DNA of 44,195 nt, taken from contig NZ_JAEK01000041.1 in NCBI RefSeq assembly GCF_000518865.1, positions 4,659-48,853 of the forward strand, given 5' to 3'. Every line of letters begins with the position of its first letter. The first letter of the stretch is position 1. The notes below the pieces were generated by a model. That model was not told the DNA's origin. It did not search any database and saw only the letters and a program-made list of their open reading frames with translations. Shown here one piece after another: positions 24,760 through 32,781 of this stretch. The position numbers were made by a program, and so were the translations under genes. The DNA is from Bacillus sp. J37. GTDB lineage: Bacteria > Bacillota > Bacilli > Bacillales > Bacillaceae.

Positions 24760-25581
24760 TTAAATCTTTTTCACCTTTTGGAAATATTCTTCTAATGTAA
24801 GGTTATTCTCATAAATGACAGCCGCCCTTTTCTTCCCAACATAACGTAAGTGCCATGGTTCATATTGATAACCGGTAATTGATTCCTTCCCTTTTGGATA
24901 ACGGATAATAAAGCCTGCTCTATGAGCATTTTCTTTCACCCATTTTCCTTCTTTTGTTTCACTGAATTCTTCTTTTAAGCCAACACTTCTGCTAATTACA
25001 TCAATTGCCAAGCCGGTTTGATGCTCACTTTTCCCTGGTACTGCCACAGCCTGCAGCGCCTTTTCAACACCTTTATTTTCTTTTTCGGCATTAAATATTT
25101 CCTGCTGCCTTGAATACGATCTATACCCTGATACAGCAAACAATTCAATCCCATCTTGTTCAGCAAGGGCAAATAATTCCTCTAATGCTCTTGCTGCCTC
25201 TTCTCTCAAATAACGCTTAGGTACATCTGCGTCGCCAAAAGAAAACTCTACATTAGGAACAACTAAGTTAGCAGGTACATATGATTCCGGCAAGCTGAAC
25301 TCTTTATTTAGCATAACAAGTATATTGGCTGGATTTTCAATCATTTTATGACCATTTTCCTCTTTCACAACATTAAAATATTGTGAATCTAACAAGAAGT
25401 CTTTATCAATTTGTTCTTCATTTTGCTTTACTTTTTGTTCTATATTGTTTTTTTGAACAGGTTGTTTATTATCCTGTCCCTCATATTCCCCCCTTAAAGA
25501 AATTCCTTCAGATAATGAGAAATTCATACACGCGGATAATGATACACTCAAAAGCAAAATAACCGATTGTTTAAAAATCAT
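24760..25581 (-). CDS. VanY/LdcB-type D,D-carboxypeptidase lipoprotein (M15B)
   Basis: A 273-residue lipoprotein. The lipobox LSAC puts the lipidated cysteine at residue 18, so it is anchored to the outer face of the membrane. The M15B peptidase domain shows SGYRSYSRQQEIFN, then the zinc and catalytic motifs S-EHQTGLAIDV and EPWHLRYVG. It trims D-alanine from peptidoglycan stem peptides. Strikingly, its upstream region (25647-25662) carries the same palindrome as the tetR promoter, which places it in the regulon of the TetR repressor. Confidence 0.88.
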   Translation of the reverse strand: MIFKQSVILLLSVSLSACMNFSLSEGISLRGEYEGQDNKQPVQKNNIEQKVKQNEEQIDKDFLLDSQYFNVVKEENGHKMIENPANILVMLNKEFSLPESYVPANLVVPNVEFSFGDADVPKRYLREEAARALEELFALAEQDGIELFAVSGYRSYSRQQEIFNAEKENKGVEKALQAVAVPGKSEHQTGLAIDVISRSVGLKEEFSETKEGKWVKENAHRAGFIIRYPKGKESITGYQYEPWHLRYVGKKRAAVIYENNLTLEEYFQKVKKI

Positions 25582-25645
25582 TTGATCACCCTAACTTCGA
25601 TAAAAGACATTCAACCTCTTGATTCATCTGGACTTTCAGTTAATT

Positions 25646-25663
25646 ACTTACTAGTAGGTAAGT
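25646..25663. promoter_or_regulatory. TetR-type operator upstream of the VanY-type gene
   Basis: ACTTACTAGTAGGTAAGT is an 18-bp palindrome with one central mismatch pair. It differs from the tetR operator (23477-23494) by one base. It lies about 65 nt before the VanY-type start codon. Confidence 0.65.
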
Positions 25664-25717
25664 TATCTTCAAAAAATTTTTTCTAAGTTAGATTCCTGCT
25701 TTTCTTTCAATAAATTA

Positions 25718-26161
25718 TTAATTTTCAGTTGCTATATTCCCCATTGCAATAGAAATTCTATTCCAACTGTTGATTTGGTTAATTATTAGAACAAGGTCCA
25801 CATATTCTTTTTCACTAAAGTGTTTACGGATACGATTATATAAGTCATCTGGTACACGTTTATTCGCTATTAATGTCACATGTTCAGTTAATTCTAAAGC
25901 TGCTTTTTCTGCATCAGAGTAAAAAGTGCACTCTCTCCAAGTACTGATACAATATAAGCGTTGCTCCGTTTCTCCCATTTTTCTAGCATCTACTGTATGC
26001 ATATTCAAACAAAATGCACAGCCGTTGATTTGAGATGCAAGAATTTTAATGAGCTCACGAAGTTTACGGTCTATACCTGTTGTTTTTGTATATTTCTCCA
26101 TTTCCATCATTATATTAAATGCTTCTGGAGCTACATTGTAATAATTAATTCGTTGTTCCAA
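25718..26161 (-). CDS. AhpD-like carboxymuconolactone decarboxylase family protein
   Basis: About 147 residues with the AhpD-core motif C-A-F-C-L-N-M-H (CxxC then H three residues on), a thiol-disulphide redox centre of the alkylhydroperoxidase D-like family. TTG 26161 is chosen because AGGTGG lies 8 nt upstream and MEQRINYY matches family starts; a GTG four codons earlier overlaps that site. It follows the azoreductase gene by 13 nt and is surely cotranscribed with it. It probably supports detoxification of quinone/azo-type electrophiles. Confidence 0.82.
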   Translation of the reverse strand: MEQRINYYNVAPEAFNIMMEMEKYTKTTGIDRKLRELIKILASQINGCAFCLNMHTVDARKMGETEQRLYCISTWRECTFYSDAEKAALELTEHVTLIANKRVPDDLYNRIRKHFSEKEYVDLVLIINQINSWNRISIAMGNIATEN

Positions 26162-26174
26162 TTTTATCACCACC

Positions 26175-26831
26175 TTATAATAGTATTTTTTCTTGAGCTG
26201 TTAATCTAGAAGCAGCTTCTTCAGCTTCTTTGTTTGCTTTTTGTAATACTTCATTTGGTTCTAGTAATGCAGTTCCTTGTGCCCTAATTATTTGGTAATC
26301 ATCAATACCAAGGAAATTGAACATTGACTTCAAATATTTATGAGAGTATTCCACTTCTGTATACCAATCATCATTTGTATAGATTGACCCACTTGCTTGT
26401 ATGACGAGCATTCTTCGCCCATCTTTCAGTAGTCCTACTGATCCATTTTCAGTATATTTAAAAGTTTCACGAGCGATCATAATATTGTCCATATAATCTT
26501 TTAATTTTGATGGAATATTAAAATTATGCAAAGGTAAAACGATGATATACGTATTTGCCCATTTAAATTGCTGTAAGATTTCAGCCATACGCTCGGTTAC
26601 TTTTTTCTCTTCTTCCGTTAGCTCCTGTTCTTTCCGTTGTTTATCCCAGGCACTTAAAACTGTTTTATCTATCATAGGCACTTCATCACTATATAAGTTA
26701 ATCTGTTCAATTAAGTCACTAGCAGGAATTAATTTTTTATACGTTTTCAAAAAGTGGTTAAAAACTTGTATGCTCATTGAAGATGTATCATCTATTTTTG
26801 GATGTGCATTAATGATAAGTGTTTTGTTCAT
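26175..26831 (-). CDS. azoR: FMN-dependent NADH-azoreductase
   Basis: A 218-residue flavodoxin-fold enzyme. It shows TLIINAHPK (phosphate loop), then VLPLHNFNIPSKLKDYMDNI and QASGSIY, the FMN-binding motifs of AzoR. It reduces azo dyes and quinones by two-electron transfer from NADH. ATG 26831 has GGAG 8 nt upstream; an ATG two codons earlier is too close. A near-consensus promoter (TTGACA-17-TATATT) precedes it, with an inverted repeat over the -10. The divergent Rrf2 gene is the likely regulator. Confidence 0.88.
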   Translation of the reverse strand: MNKTLIINAHPKIDDTSSMSIQVFNHFLKTYKKLIPASDLIEQINLYSDEVPMIDKTVLSAWDKQRKEQELTEEEKKVTERMAEILQQFKWANTYIIVLPLHNFNIPSKLKDYMDNIMIARETFKYTENGSVGLLKDGRRMLVIQASGSIYTNDDWYTEVEYSHKYLKSMFNFLGIDDYQIIRAQGTALLEPNEVLQKANKEAEEAASRLTAQEKILL

Positions 26832-26894
26832 GTACATTACTCCTTTACAATAAAATTCAGGTCACAATTAACGACCAATTTAATCGGCGATTAA

Positions 26895-26933
26895 CCTTAT
26901 CTCCAATATAAGGTCTATCATTACTTTTGTCAA
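26895..26933 (-). promoter_or_regulatory. azoR promoter with inverted repeat over the -10
   Basis: On the minus strand: TTGACA (26933-26928), a 17-nt spacer, TATATT (26910-26905). The perfect inverted repeat CCTTAT-7 nt-ATAAGG at 26895-26913 covers the -10, a typical repressor position. Confidence 0.65.
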
Positions 26934-26968
26934 ATGAATAATATTTACCAAAAAAAGATTTGTTTTAA

Positions 26969-26997
26969 TTGACTAACACTTTAAATACTCATAAGAT
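26969..26997 (+). promoter_or_regulatory. Promoter of the Rrf2 gene
   Basis: TTGACT (26969-26974), a 17-nt spacer, TAAGAT (26992-26997), 42 nt before the start codon. Confidence 0.5.
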
Positions 26998-27039
26998 ACA
27001 ATTTGATAAGCTTTAAAATGAAAAGTAGGTGAGTTTTAT

Positions 27040-27531
27040 ATGCAATATAGTGTTGGCGTTGAATACGCATTACATTGTCTAGTTTATTTAATTGATGTTC
27101 CTTCGAATGAAAGTATTGGGATAAAGGATCTGGCAGAATTTCAAGGGCTCTCTGAGACATTTCTTTCAAAAGTATTTGGTAAGTTATCTAAAGCTGGTAT
27201 CGTAAGTTCTGTCCCTGGTGTAAAGGGCGGATATCGATTATCTAAGTCCCCGGAAGATATCTCCTTTTGGGATGTAGTTAGAGCAGTTGAAGGTCCAAAA
27301 CCTATTTTTCAATGTAAAAATATTAAAGATAATGGGTATTTGTATAGAGAAAACTGTTGTACAGCCCCCTCCTCTTGTACCATCAATTTAGTTATGCTCT
27401 CTGCGGAAGAAAAAATGCGTGATTTCTTACGCAGTAAAACCCTTGCATGGTTAAATGAAGAACTTGATCGGGTCTTATCCAAACAAATACGTAAAGATAC
27501 TCGGAAATATTTTTTGAAGGGCGACATATAA
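27040..27531 (+). CDS. Rrf2 family transcriptional regulator
   Basis: A 163-residue regulator. It has the Rrf2 winged helix (GVEYALHCLVYLI; LAEFQGLSETFLSKVFGKL; PGVKGGYRLSK) and a cysteine cluster C92, C106, C107 and C113. Those are spaced like the iron-sulphur or redox-sensing cysteines of the family, though with an adjacent pair rather than three single residues. The tail after 135 is longer than in many relatives. AGGTG lies 9 nt before the ATG. It diverges from azoR, whose promoter carries a palindrome, so it probably controls azoR and its AhpD-like partner in response to electrophiles. Confidence 0.9.
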   Translation: MQYSVGVEYALHCLVYLIDVPSNESIGIKDLAEFQGLSETFLSKVFGKLSKAGIVSSVPGVKGGYRLSKSPEDISFWDVVRAVEGPKPIFQCKNIKDNGYLYRENCCTAPSSCTINLVMLSAEEKMRDFLRSKTLAWLNEELDRVLSKQIRKDTRKYFLKGDI

Positions 27532-27537
27532 AACGAA

Positions 27538-27583
27538 CCTCTCGCTATTCCTTAATTAAGAGGGATATAGAGAGGTCTTTTTT
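27538..27583 (+). terminator. Terminator of the Rrf2 gene
   Basis: CCTCTC-GCTAT-TCC pairs with GGG-ATAT-AGAGAGG, followed by TCTTTTTTC. Confidence 0.85.
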
Positions 27584-27795
27584 CGTTCAAAAACCTGCCC
27601 AGTTTTCAATTCAACTCCCCTTTCGTATTACAGGCTAGCCTGTGATAGAACGAATCCACCCTGGGATTTCTGTCCCCTTAACTATTGAGTCTTCCTGTAA
27701 ATTTCGAAAAAGAACCTCATGTCGTTTTTGAGATTTTTATACCTTTCATTATTTCATTTCTTCGTTTGTCTATATCAATAATAAAAATGGTAAAG
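27584..27795. other. Intergenic stretch before germination operon
   Basis: No gene seen. It has a short perfect palindrome (ACAGGCTAGCCTGT) near 27630 of unknown meaning. Confidence 0.35.
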
Positions 27796-27825
27796 TGAAT
27801 ACAATTTGTGTTAGTAAAGATAATA
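27796..27825 (+). promoter_or_regulatory. Sigma-G-type promoter of the germination operon
   Basis: TGAATA (27796-27801), a 17-nt spacer, GATAATA (27819-27825). It matches the forespore consensus well and lies 33 nt before the start codon. Germinant-receptor operons are known sigma-G targets. Confidence 0.7.
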
Positions 27826-27858
27826 AATATTGACTGTAAATTAAGGAGTTCATTTATT

Positions 27859-29373
27859 ATGTTTAAGAATAAAAATAATCAGAGCCCTGCAGAAAATCAA
27901 ACACTTGCTGAAATAGTGAAAAGAGCTGAAAAATCATTTGATTTTAAAGAGCTGAAAAAAAACATTTCAGGAATCCAGATATTTATTTTATATTTCACTT
28001 CACTTATTGATCAAAAGACGATGGAACGAGTCCTTCTTCCATATATTAATGAATATGAAAAAAACAAAGATCAAACTCTGGATATATATCAATTTATAAA
28101 CAATCTTCCTCTTGAAGATGTAATTAAGACTATTGATACAAAAGATATCGAAGAGAAAATTCATCAAGGATATGCCCTAATAAAGTTTGAAAATATCTCT
28201 AAAGATTGTCTTTTAGTGAATGTAAGCAATTTATCTAAAGGGATTAGAGAAACGAATGAAACTGAGAATGAGTTTAATGTTATAGGTCCAAAAGTAGGGT
28301 TTGTTGAAAGTCTTGATACCAACATTCATTTACTCCGATCTAAGTTAAAATCTCCTTTATTAACTACTGAAGAAATCGTGCTAGGCACTCTGTCAAAAAC
28401 AAGAGTTGCCATTGTTTATTTAGATGGTATTACTAATGAAAAACATATAGAAACTGTAAAGAAAAGGCTCTCTGAAATAGATTTTGATATTATTTGGGAT
28501 ACTTCTGCATTAATCCAGTTAATTAAAGAAAATTCTCATACTCCTTTTCCGCTTTACTTTTCTTCAGAGAGGCTTGATAGAATTTCTTATACAATCACTT
28601 CAGGCCAGGTAGTTATATTTAGCGATGGTTCACCATACGCAATATCCGGACCTACTACCATATTCGATTTTTTTCTCTCATCTGAAGATTATTATTATAA
28701 CTGGATTATTGGGTCTTTCTTTCGTATCACTCGAATACTTGCGATCATTTTTTCAATCTTTTCTACCTCAATTTATGTTGCGGTTGTGACGTTTCATTAT
28801 GAAGTTATTCCTGCGGATTTACTAGGTCCATTAATAGAGTCAAGAGCAAACGTTCCATTTCCGCCGTTGCTGGAAGTTCTTTTTTTAGAAATGACAATTG
28901 AATTATTAAGAGAGGCAGGAGCCAGGTTGCCAACTAAGGTAGGACAAACATTGGGAATCGTCGGAGGTATTGTCATTGGACAGGCAGCAGTTGCTGCAGC
29001 ACTGACAAGTAATATTTTATTAATTATTGTCGCATTATCAGCCTTAGCTTCATTCACTACACCAACTACCGTTATGTCCAACACGATTAGAATATTAAGA
29101 TTTCCCTTTATCTTAATGTCCTCAATACTAGGCGGATTAGGTATTGTGATAGGTTTAGCTGCATTACTATGTCATTTGTTTAAACTAAAATCGTTTGATA
29201 CTCCTTACATGGTTCCTTTATATCCGTTTCGCCTCAATAATTTAACAGATAGTTTTATAAGGCCACCCTATAATAAATTAAACAAAAGACCAGATTATTT
29301 GAGACCTATAGATAAATTGAAATATTCCCCTAAAGAAAGAAACAAAAAGAAGGATGATATTAATGATGAATAA
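27859..29373 (+). CDS. Spore germinant receptor subunit A (GerA family)
   Basis: A 504-residue protein of the GerAA/GerKA/GerBA family. A soluble N-terminal region (to about 255) is followed by the landmark SGQVVIFSDGSPYAISGPTT region, then FFLSSEDYYYNW and membrane segments between about 285 and 460, with the conserved PFPPLLEVLFLEMTIELLREAGARLP stretch (read as PPLLEVLFLEMTIE, then EAGARLP). ATG 27859 has AAGGAG 10 nt upstream; a longer frame starts without a site. It acts in the inner spore membrane, where the A, B and C subunits sense nutrients. First gene of an A-C-B operon. Confidence 0.93.
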   Translation: MFKNKNNQSPAENQTLAEIVKRAEKSFDFKELKKNISGIQIFILYFTSLIDQKTMERVLLPYINEYEKNKDQTLDIYQFINNLPLEDVIKTIDTKDIEEKIHQGYALIKFENISKDCLLVNVSNLSKGIRETNETENEFNVIGPKVGFVESLDTNIHLLRSKLKSPLLTTEEIVLGTLSKTRVAIVYLDGITNEKHIETVKKRLSEIDFDIIWDTSALIQLIKENSHTPFPLYFSSERLDRISYTITSGQVVIFSDGSPYAISGPTTIFDFFLSSEDYYYNWIIGSFFRITRILAIIFSIFSTSIYVAVVTFHYEVIPADLLGPLIESRANVPFPPLLEVLFLEMTIELLREAGARLPTKVGQTLGIVGGIVIGQAAVAAALTSNILLIIVALSALASFTTPTTVMSNTIRILRFPFILMSSILGGLGIVIGLAALLCHLFKLKSFDTPYMVPLYPFRLNNLTDSFIRPPYNKLNKRPDYLRPIDKLKYSPKERNKKKDDINDE

Positions 29374-30442
29374 CATATTTCTACCTATTGGTTTTGTTAT
29401 TATATCTCTAATCCTGGCTGGATGTGTACCTCACAATACTATCAATGAAATCTCTTTGATGCATAATGTAGGCTATGACGAAGAAAACAAGATGTTAAAA
29501 GCAAGTGTCGTTTATCCGAATTATGCCGAAAGCAATAAACCTGCTTTAATGACAGCTGTTGCTGAAAATTCTTCTAGTCTGCATGAAGAACTTGGCCATA
29601 AGTCTCAATTCCCTTTTGAAATAGGTCAAGTAAGGTTAATAGTTTTTGGAGATAATCTAAGTAAAAGAGGTTTAGCAGAGGTATTGGACACCATCTGTAA
29701 AGATCCAAAGATTGGTATTACCAGAATGGCAATAACAGATGGATCACCTGATAAAATACTCAATCAATCCTTGAATGAGCGTCCGCTATTTTTGATGAAT
29801 TTGATTGATAAAAGTATTGAAAATGAAGGTATTCCTGATTCAAACCTCCATGTCATGTTTGACCAGTATTTTGGCAGCGGAATTGATATGTCCTTTCCAA
29901 ATCTTACAGTAGATTCTCAAGGAACAGTGAAAGTCGATGGAATGGGGATTTTTAAAGATGATAAATTAGCACTAAAGATTTCTGATAAAGAAACATTCTT
30001 ATTAAAATTAATGACAGACAAAAACAAACGGGGAGTTTACAGTTTTAACCTCAACATGAATGGACACAAAGCTAATATTGGGGTCAGAACGATTGAGGGA
30101 AAACATAAGGTAAAAGTCAACAAGGAAAATCTCAGAAAACAAGCCAAAGTGAGACTAAATTTAGACGTAGAATTTGATTCTTTGCCTGAATGGATCAATT
30201 TGGAAAAGGGAAAGGATCTAACATTTTTTAAAAACGCCTTACAGATATCCATATCAAATGAAGCTGAATCACTTCTTAAGGATTTTCAATCTAATGGTGT
30301 AGATCCTATAGGTATTGGAAGAATAGATAAAATCAATCACAAAAATTGGTCGGAGAAAAGTTTTTACGAAAAGATTTATCCTAGTATTACATTTGATGTA
30401 AATACCAAAATTGTTGTTAGACAAACCGGGGTGGGAAAATAG
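29363..30442 (+). CDS. Spore germinant receptor subunit C lipoprotein (GerC family)
   Basis: A 359-residue lipoprotein. The signal peptide ends in ILAGC, so the lipidated cysteine is at about residue 22. The Ger(x)C domains follow, with SQFPFEIGQVRLIVFGDNLSKRGLAE and PKIGITRMAITDG patterns. The start overlaps the end of the A-subunit gene by 11 nt and uses AAGGA 8 nt upstream. Its stop codon overlaps the B-subunit start (TAGTG), so all three subunits are translated together. Confidence 0.92.
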   Translation: MMNNIFLPIGFVIISLILAGCVPHNTINEISLMHNVGYDEENKMLKASVVYPNYAESNKPALMTAVAENSSSLHEELGHKSQFPFEIGQVRLIVFGDNLSKRGLAEVLDTICKDPKIGITRMAITDGSPDKILNQSLNERPLFLMNLIDKSIENEGIPDSNLHVMFDQYFGSGIDMSFPNLTVDSQGTVKVDGMGIFKDDKLALKISDKETFLLKLMTDKNKRGVYSFNLNMNGHKANIGVRTIEGKHKVKVNKENLRKQAKVRLNLDVEFDSLPEWINLEKGKDLTFFKNALQISISNEAESLLKDFQSNGVDPIGIGRIDKINHKNWSEKSFYEKIYPSITFDVNTKIVVRQTGVGK

Positions 30443-31554
30443 TGACCGCAAAAGTAGAAAAACAATTTCAAGTTTCGGGTTTTTTCACATTTTTTCTCAT
30501 TCACTCTTCGCAAACAGGTGTTGGCATTCTAAATTTTCAAAATCAAGTTATTAAAGGTGCAGAACAGGATGCTTGGATTTCTTTACTAATAACTGGTGTT
30601 ACGACACATATCATACTCTATATTATCTTTAAGCTTTTAGATGAAGAAAACAGCGATTTAGTAGCAGTTCATCACTATTGCTTTGGGAAAAAGGCGGGTA
30701 ATATGTTGTCCGTCTTTACAATGGTCTATTTCTGGTTAGCTTCTTTAACGGTTTTTCGTGCATATATTGAAGTCATTCAAATATGGGTCTATCCTACAAT
30801 AAAAACATGGCAACTTTGTTTAGTATTTGGTCTTTTATTTTATTACATAATATCTAGTGGCTTTCGTACTTTAACCGGTTTTAGTTTCTGGGGGGTTATT
30901 TTACCTTCTTTTCTGTTCTTTTTAATTTATTTCCCAATGAAGCATACGAATTATACTTATTTACTCCCAGTGTTCAGTCATTCCCTCAGGGAGCTCTTTG
31001 AATCATCTAAGGCTTATTCCCTACTTTTTCTTGGTTTCGAATGGATCCTCATGTACTATCCATTCATTAAGGATTCGAATTCTAAAAATATTTCTAAATG
31101 GGCATATTTTGGGAATTTATATACCATCATTGTATATCTAATTGTAACGATGATTTCATTCCTATATTTCAATCAAGAGGTTTTACAGCAATTGCCTTGG
31201 GCGACCCTAATGATGGTAAAAATCGTTAAATTCTCCTTCCTGGAAAGATTTGAATATGTGTTCATTTTTATTTGGTTGTTAGTGGTTTTATCACCTATCT
31301 GTATTTCTTTGTGGGCCTGTACTAGGATCGCAAAAAGAGCTTTTTCAATGCCTCCAAAAAAGACTTTAACACTTTTACTTATTGCAATAATGCTTGCTTC
31401 CGTTAGCTTTAGGGAATTCAAAAGTATTGATCATCTCACCACTCTTACGGCTAATGTAGGAACTGCTTTCGTATATGTATATCTACCATTCCTGCTTGTA
31501 ATTAAATGGATTAAAAATCATTTTCAAAAAAATATTAATTCTTCCCGAGGTTAG
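30442..31554 (+). CDS. Spore germinant receptor subunit B (GerAB-type permease)
   Basis: A 370-residue integral membrane protein with about ten hydrophobic segments, of the APC-related GerAB/GerKB family. The start is GTG, overlapping the C-subunit stop by one base (TAGTG). The family binds the germinant in the inner spore membrane. The N-terminal segment has QTGVGILNFQNQVIKGA, where relatives have GxGIL-x-P. Order A-C-B is that of gerK-type operons. No terminator follows; 4 nt after the stop the truncated dhaS copy begins. Confidence 0.92.
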   Translation: MTAKVEKQFQVSGFFTFFLIHSSQTGVGILNFQNQVIKGAEQDAWISLLITGVTTHIILYIIFKLLDEENSDLVAVHHYCFGKKAGNMLSVFTMVYFWLASLTVFRAYIEVIQIWVYPTIKTWQLCLVFGLLFYYIISSGFRTLTGFSFWGVILPSFLFFLIYFPMKHTNYTYLLPVFSHSLRELFESSKAYSLLFLGFEWILMYYPFIKDSNSKNISKWAYFGNLYTIIVYLIVTMISFLYFNQEVLQQLPWATLMMVKIVKFSFLERFEYVFIFIWLLVVLSPICISLWACTRIAKRAFSMPPKKTLTLLLIAIMLASVSFREFKSIDHLTTLTANVGTAFVYVYLPFLLVIKWIKNHFQKNINSSRG

Positions 31555-31558
31555 TATA

Positions 31559-32158
31559 TTGCTCAGATGCCGCTGTGCTGGATCCCGAGTGTTTGTTCAA
31601 AAGAAACAATTCGATAATGTCGTGGCTGACATGGTAAGTCACGCAGAAAAAATCAAACAAGGATCAGGAATCCACGCTGATACAGAAATTGGTCCACTTG
31701 TTTCGACAGAACAACAAAACCGGGTATTAGGCTATATTGAAAAAGGTGTAAATGAAGGTGCTAAACTATTAGTAGGTGGATCAAAACCGTATGAAGAAGG
31801 TTACTTCGTATCTCCTACTATTTTCGCAAATGTGAATGATGATATGACGATTGCGAAGGAAGAAATCCTCGGGCCGGTCATTTCAGCTATGCCGTATGAT
31901 GATATAGATGATCTGATTGCTCGTGCAAATAATAGTGAATATGGTCTTGCTGCCGGTGTTTGGACAAGGGATGTTGCAAAAGCCCACTATAATGCGGAAA
32001 ACCTTCGTGCAGGAACTGTATGGGTAAACTGCTACAATGTCTTTGATGATGCATCACCATTTGGCGGTTACAAGCAATCGGGTATCGGCCGTGAAATGGG
32101 ATCTTATGCATTGAACAACTATACTGAAGTTAAGAGTGTTTGGATTTCTAAGAAATAA
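31559..32158 (+). pseudogene. Truncated dhaS copy (3' 40% only)
   Basis: It is open from 31559, but homology to dhaS starts at about 31571, in the active-site motif: QVCCAGSR of the full gene is here RCRCAGSR, so the catalytic cysteine is replaced by arginine. It lacks the cofactor domain. Over ~195 residues I see four changes (E to K, F to L, I to N, A to D), one of them in the conserved EEIFGP. The dhaS terminator is retained at 32180-32210. It directly follows the germination operon and has no ribosome site, so it is a dead fragment. Confidence 0.88.
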
Positions 32159-32368
32159 ACAGCTGAATGACATAAGAAGATGGCAATGTTCCCAAAACAT
32201 TGCCATTTTTATATATAAAGAAGCTCGAAATTCCTTTTTATACCTAATCGATCACAATCTAGAGTCAATCCTATTTAGTCTGACTAAGAATTTATAAATT
32301 AACTGACAAAACCTATTTCTTCCTTTTTCCCTTTTGTTTTAACTAGATATTTGAAGTATTCATTTATT
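31571..32368. repeat. Direct repeat B2: partner of 19258-20062
   Basis: Same orientation as B1. The coding part is near 96% identical and the flank is less similar but still alignable to about 32368. Recombination between B1 and B2 would delete the 12.3 kb between them. Confidence 0.8.
32180..32210 (+). terminator. Terminator retained with the truncated dhaS copy
   Basis: ATGGCAATGTT pairs with AACATTGCCAT, followed by TTTT. It may now serve the germination operon. Confidence 0.8.
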
Positions 32369-32456
32369 TAATAGTTCTCTCTCTAATTAAAATTTCTTAT
32401 TTCCGAATTACCGTATAATCAATTGAGTTTATTTAATATCCTATCTTACAAATGAC

Positions 32457-32485
32457 TTTCCAACATAAATATCTTTGGTTATAAT
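32457..32485 (+). promoter_or_regulatory. Promoter of the antisense (antitoxin) RNA
   Basis: -35 TTTCCA (32457-32462, four of six), a 17-nt spacer and a consensus -10 TATAAT (32480-32485). It points toward the toxin gene from the other side; predicted start near 32492. Confidence 0.55.
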
Positions 32486-32508
32486 AATAGTAGTAATTTG
32501 CATAAACT

Positions 32509-32541
32509 AAAAAGACTGTTCGGTGCTCGAACACCAAACAG
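32509..32541 (-). terminator. Terminator of the toxin mRNA
   Basis: CTGTTCGGTG pairs with CACCAAACAG (one mismatch, 6-nt loop), followed on the minus strand by TCTTTTTAG. It gives a toxin transcript of about 265 nt. Confidence 0.8.
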
Positions 32542-32590
32542 CCATACAATAGCTAGATTCCCATCAAGGGGATCAGCGATTTTGGAAGAT

Positions 32591-32634
32591 AACTCACCTA
32601 TCGCCGGTCAAAGCTCAAGGGTGGGTTATTTTTT
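32591..32634 (+). terminator. Terminator of the antisense RNA
   Basis: AACTCACC (32591-32598) pairs with GGTGGGTT (32620-32627), including one G-T pair, followed by ATTTTTT. The T-run overlaps the last codons of the toxin on the other strand. Confidence 0.6.
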
Positions 32635-32758
32635 GTCTCTAAAAGATATGATTGACAACACCAAACTTGCAAATGCAATCATTAGCATTAACGTTTGAAA
32701 TACTGTCATCATAAGCATCACCCCCTTTCAATCCGGGGTAACGCTGACCACCCTTGAG
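32614..32758. repeat. Inverted repeat linking 5' and 3' ends of the toxin mRNA
   Basis: CTCAAGGGTGG at 32614-32624 and its complement CCACCCTTGAG at 32748-32758 are perfect over 11 bases, with a further AAA/TTT extension. In the toxin mRNA the leader and the 3' tail can therefore pair around the coding region. Confidence 0.8.
32626..32712 (-). CDS. Holin-like type I toxin peptide
   Basis: A 28-residue peptide, MMTVFQTLMLMIAFASLVLS followed by IISFRDKK: one hydrophobic membrane span with a charged tail ending in lysines. It fits the putative holin-like toxin family (Hol_Tox) of Firmicute type I toxins, which insert into the membrane. The strong site AAGGGGG lies 8 nt before the ATG at 32712; two ATG-type alternatives 2-3 codons earlier are too close to it. 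The mRNA has a 63-nt leader and a ~117-nt 3' tail covered by an antisense RNA. The promoter contains a LexA box. Long 5'-3' complementarity suggests the full-length mRNA folds into a translationally inert form. Confidence 0.85.
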   Translation of the reverse strand: MMTVFQTLMLMIAFASLVLSIISFRDKK

Positions 32759-32781
32759 TTTACCTTGCTATTGCAAGTTAT

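Larger units (their letters stand above)
32492..32634 (+). ncRNA. Putative antisense antitoxin RNA
   Basis: About 140 nt from the TATAAT promoter to a rho-independent terminator (AACTCACC 32591-32598 with GGTGGGTT 32620-32627, then TTTTTT). It is complementary to the whole 3' untranslated part of the toxin mRNA and to its last codons (through 32634). Convergent 3'-overlapping antisense RNA is the arrangement of BsrG/SR4 and TxpA/RatA in B. subtilis. The RNA itself is inferred, not shown. Confidence 0.6.

Noticed and set aside
32498-32698. 66-codon plus-strand frame across the toxin locus
   Set aside because: It has no ribosome site and is the complement of the toxin gene and its terminator; the region is better explained by an antisense RNA.
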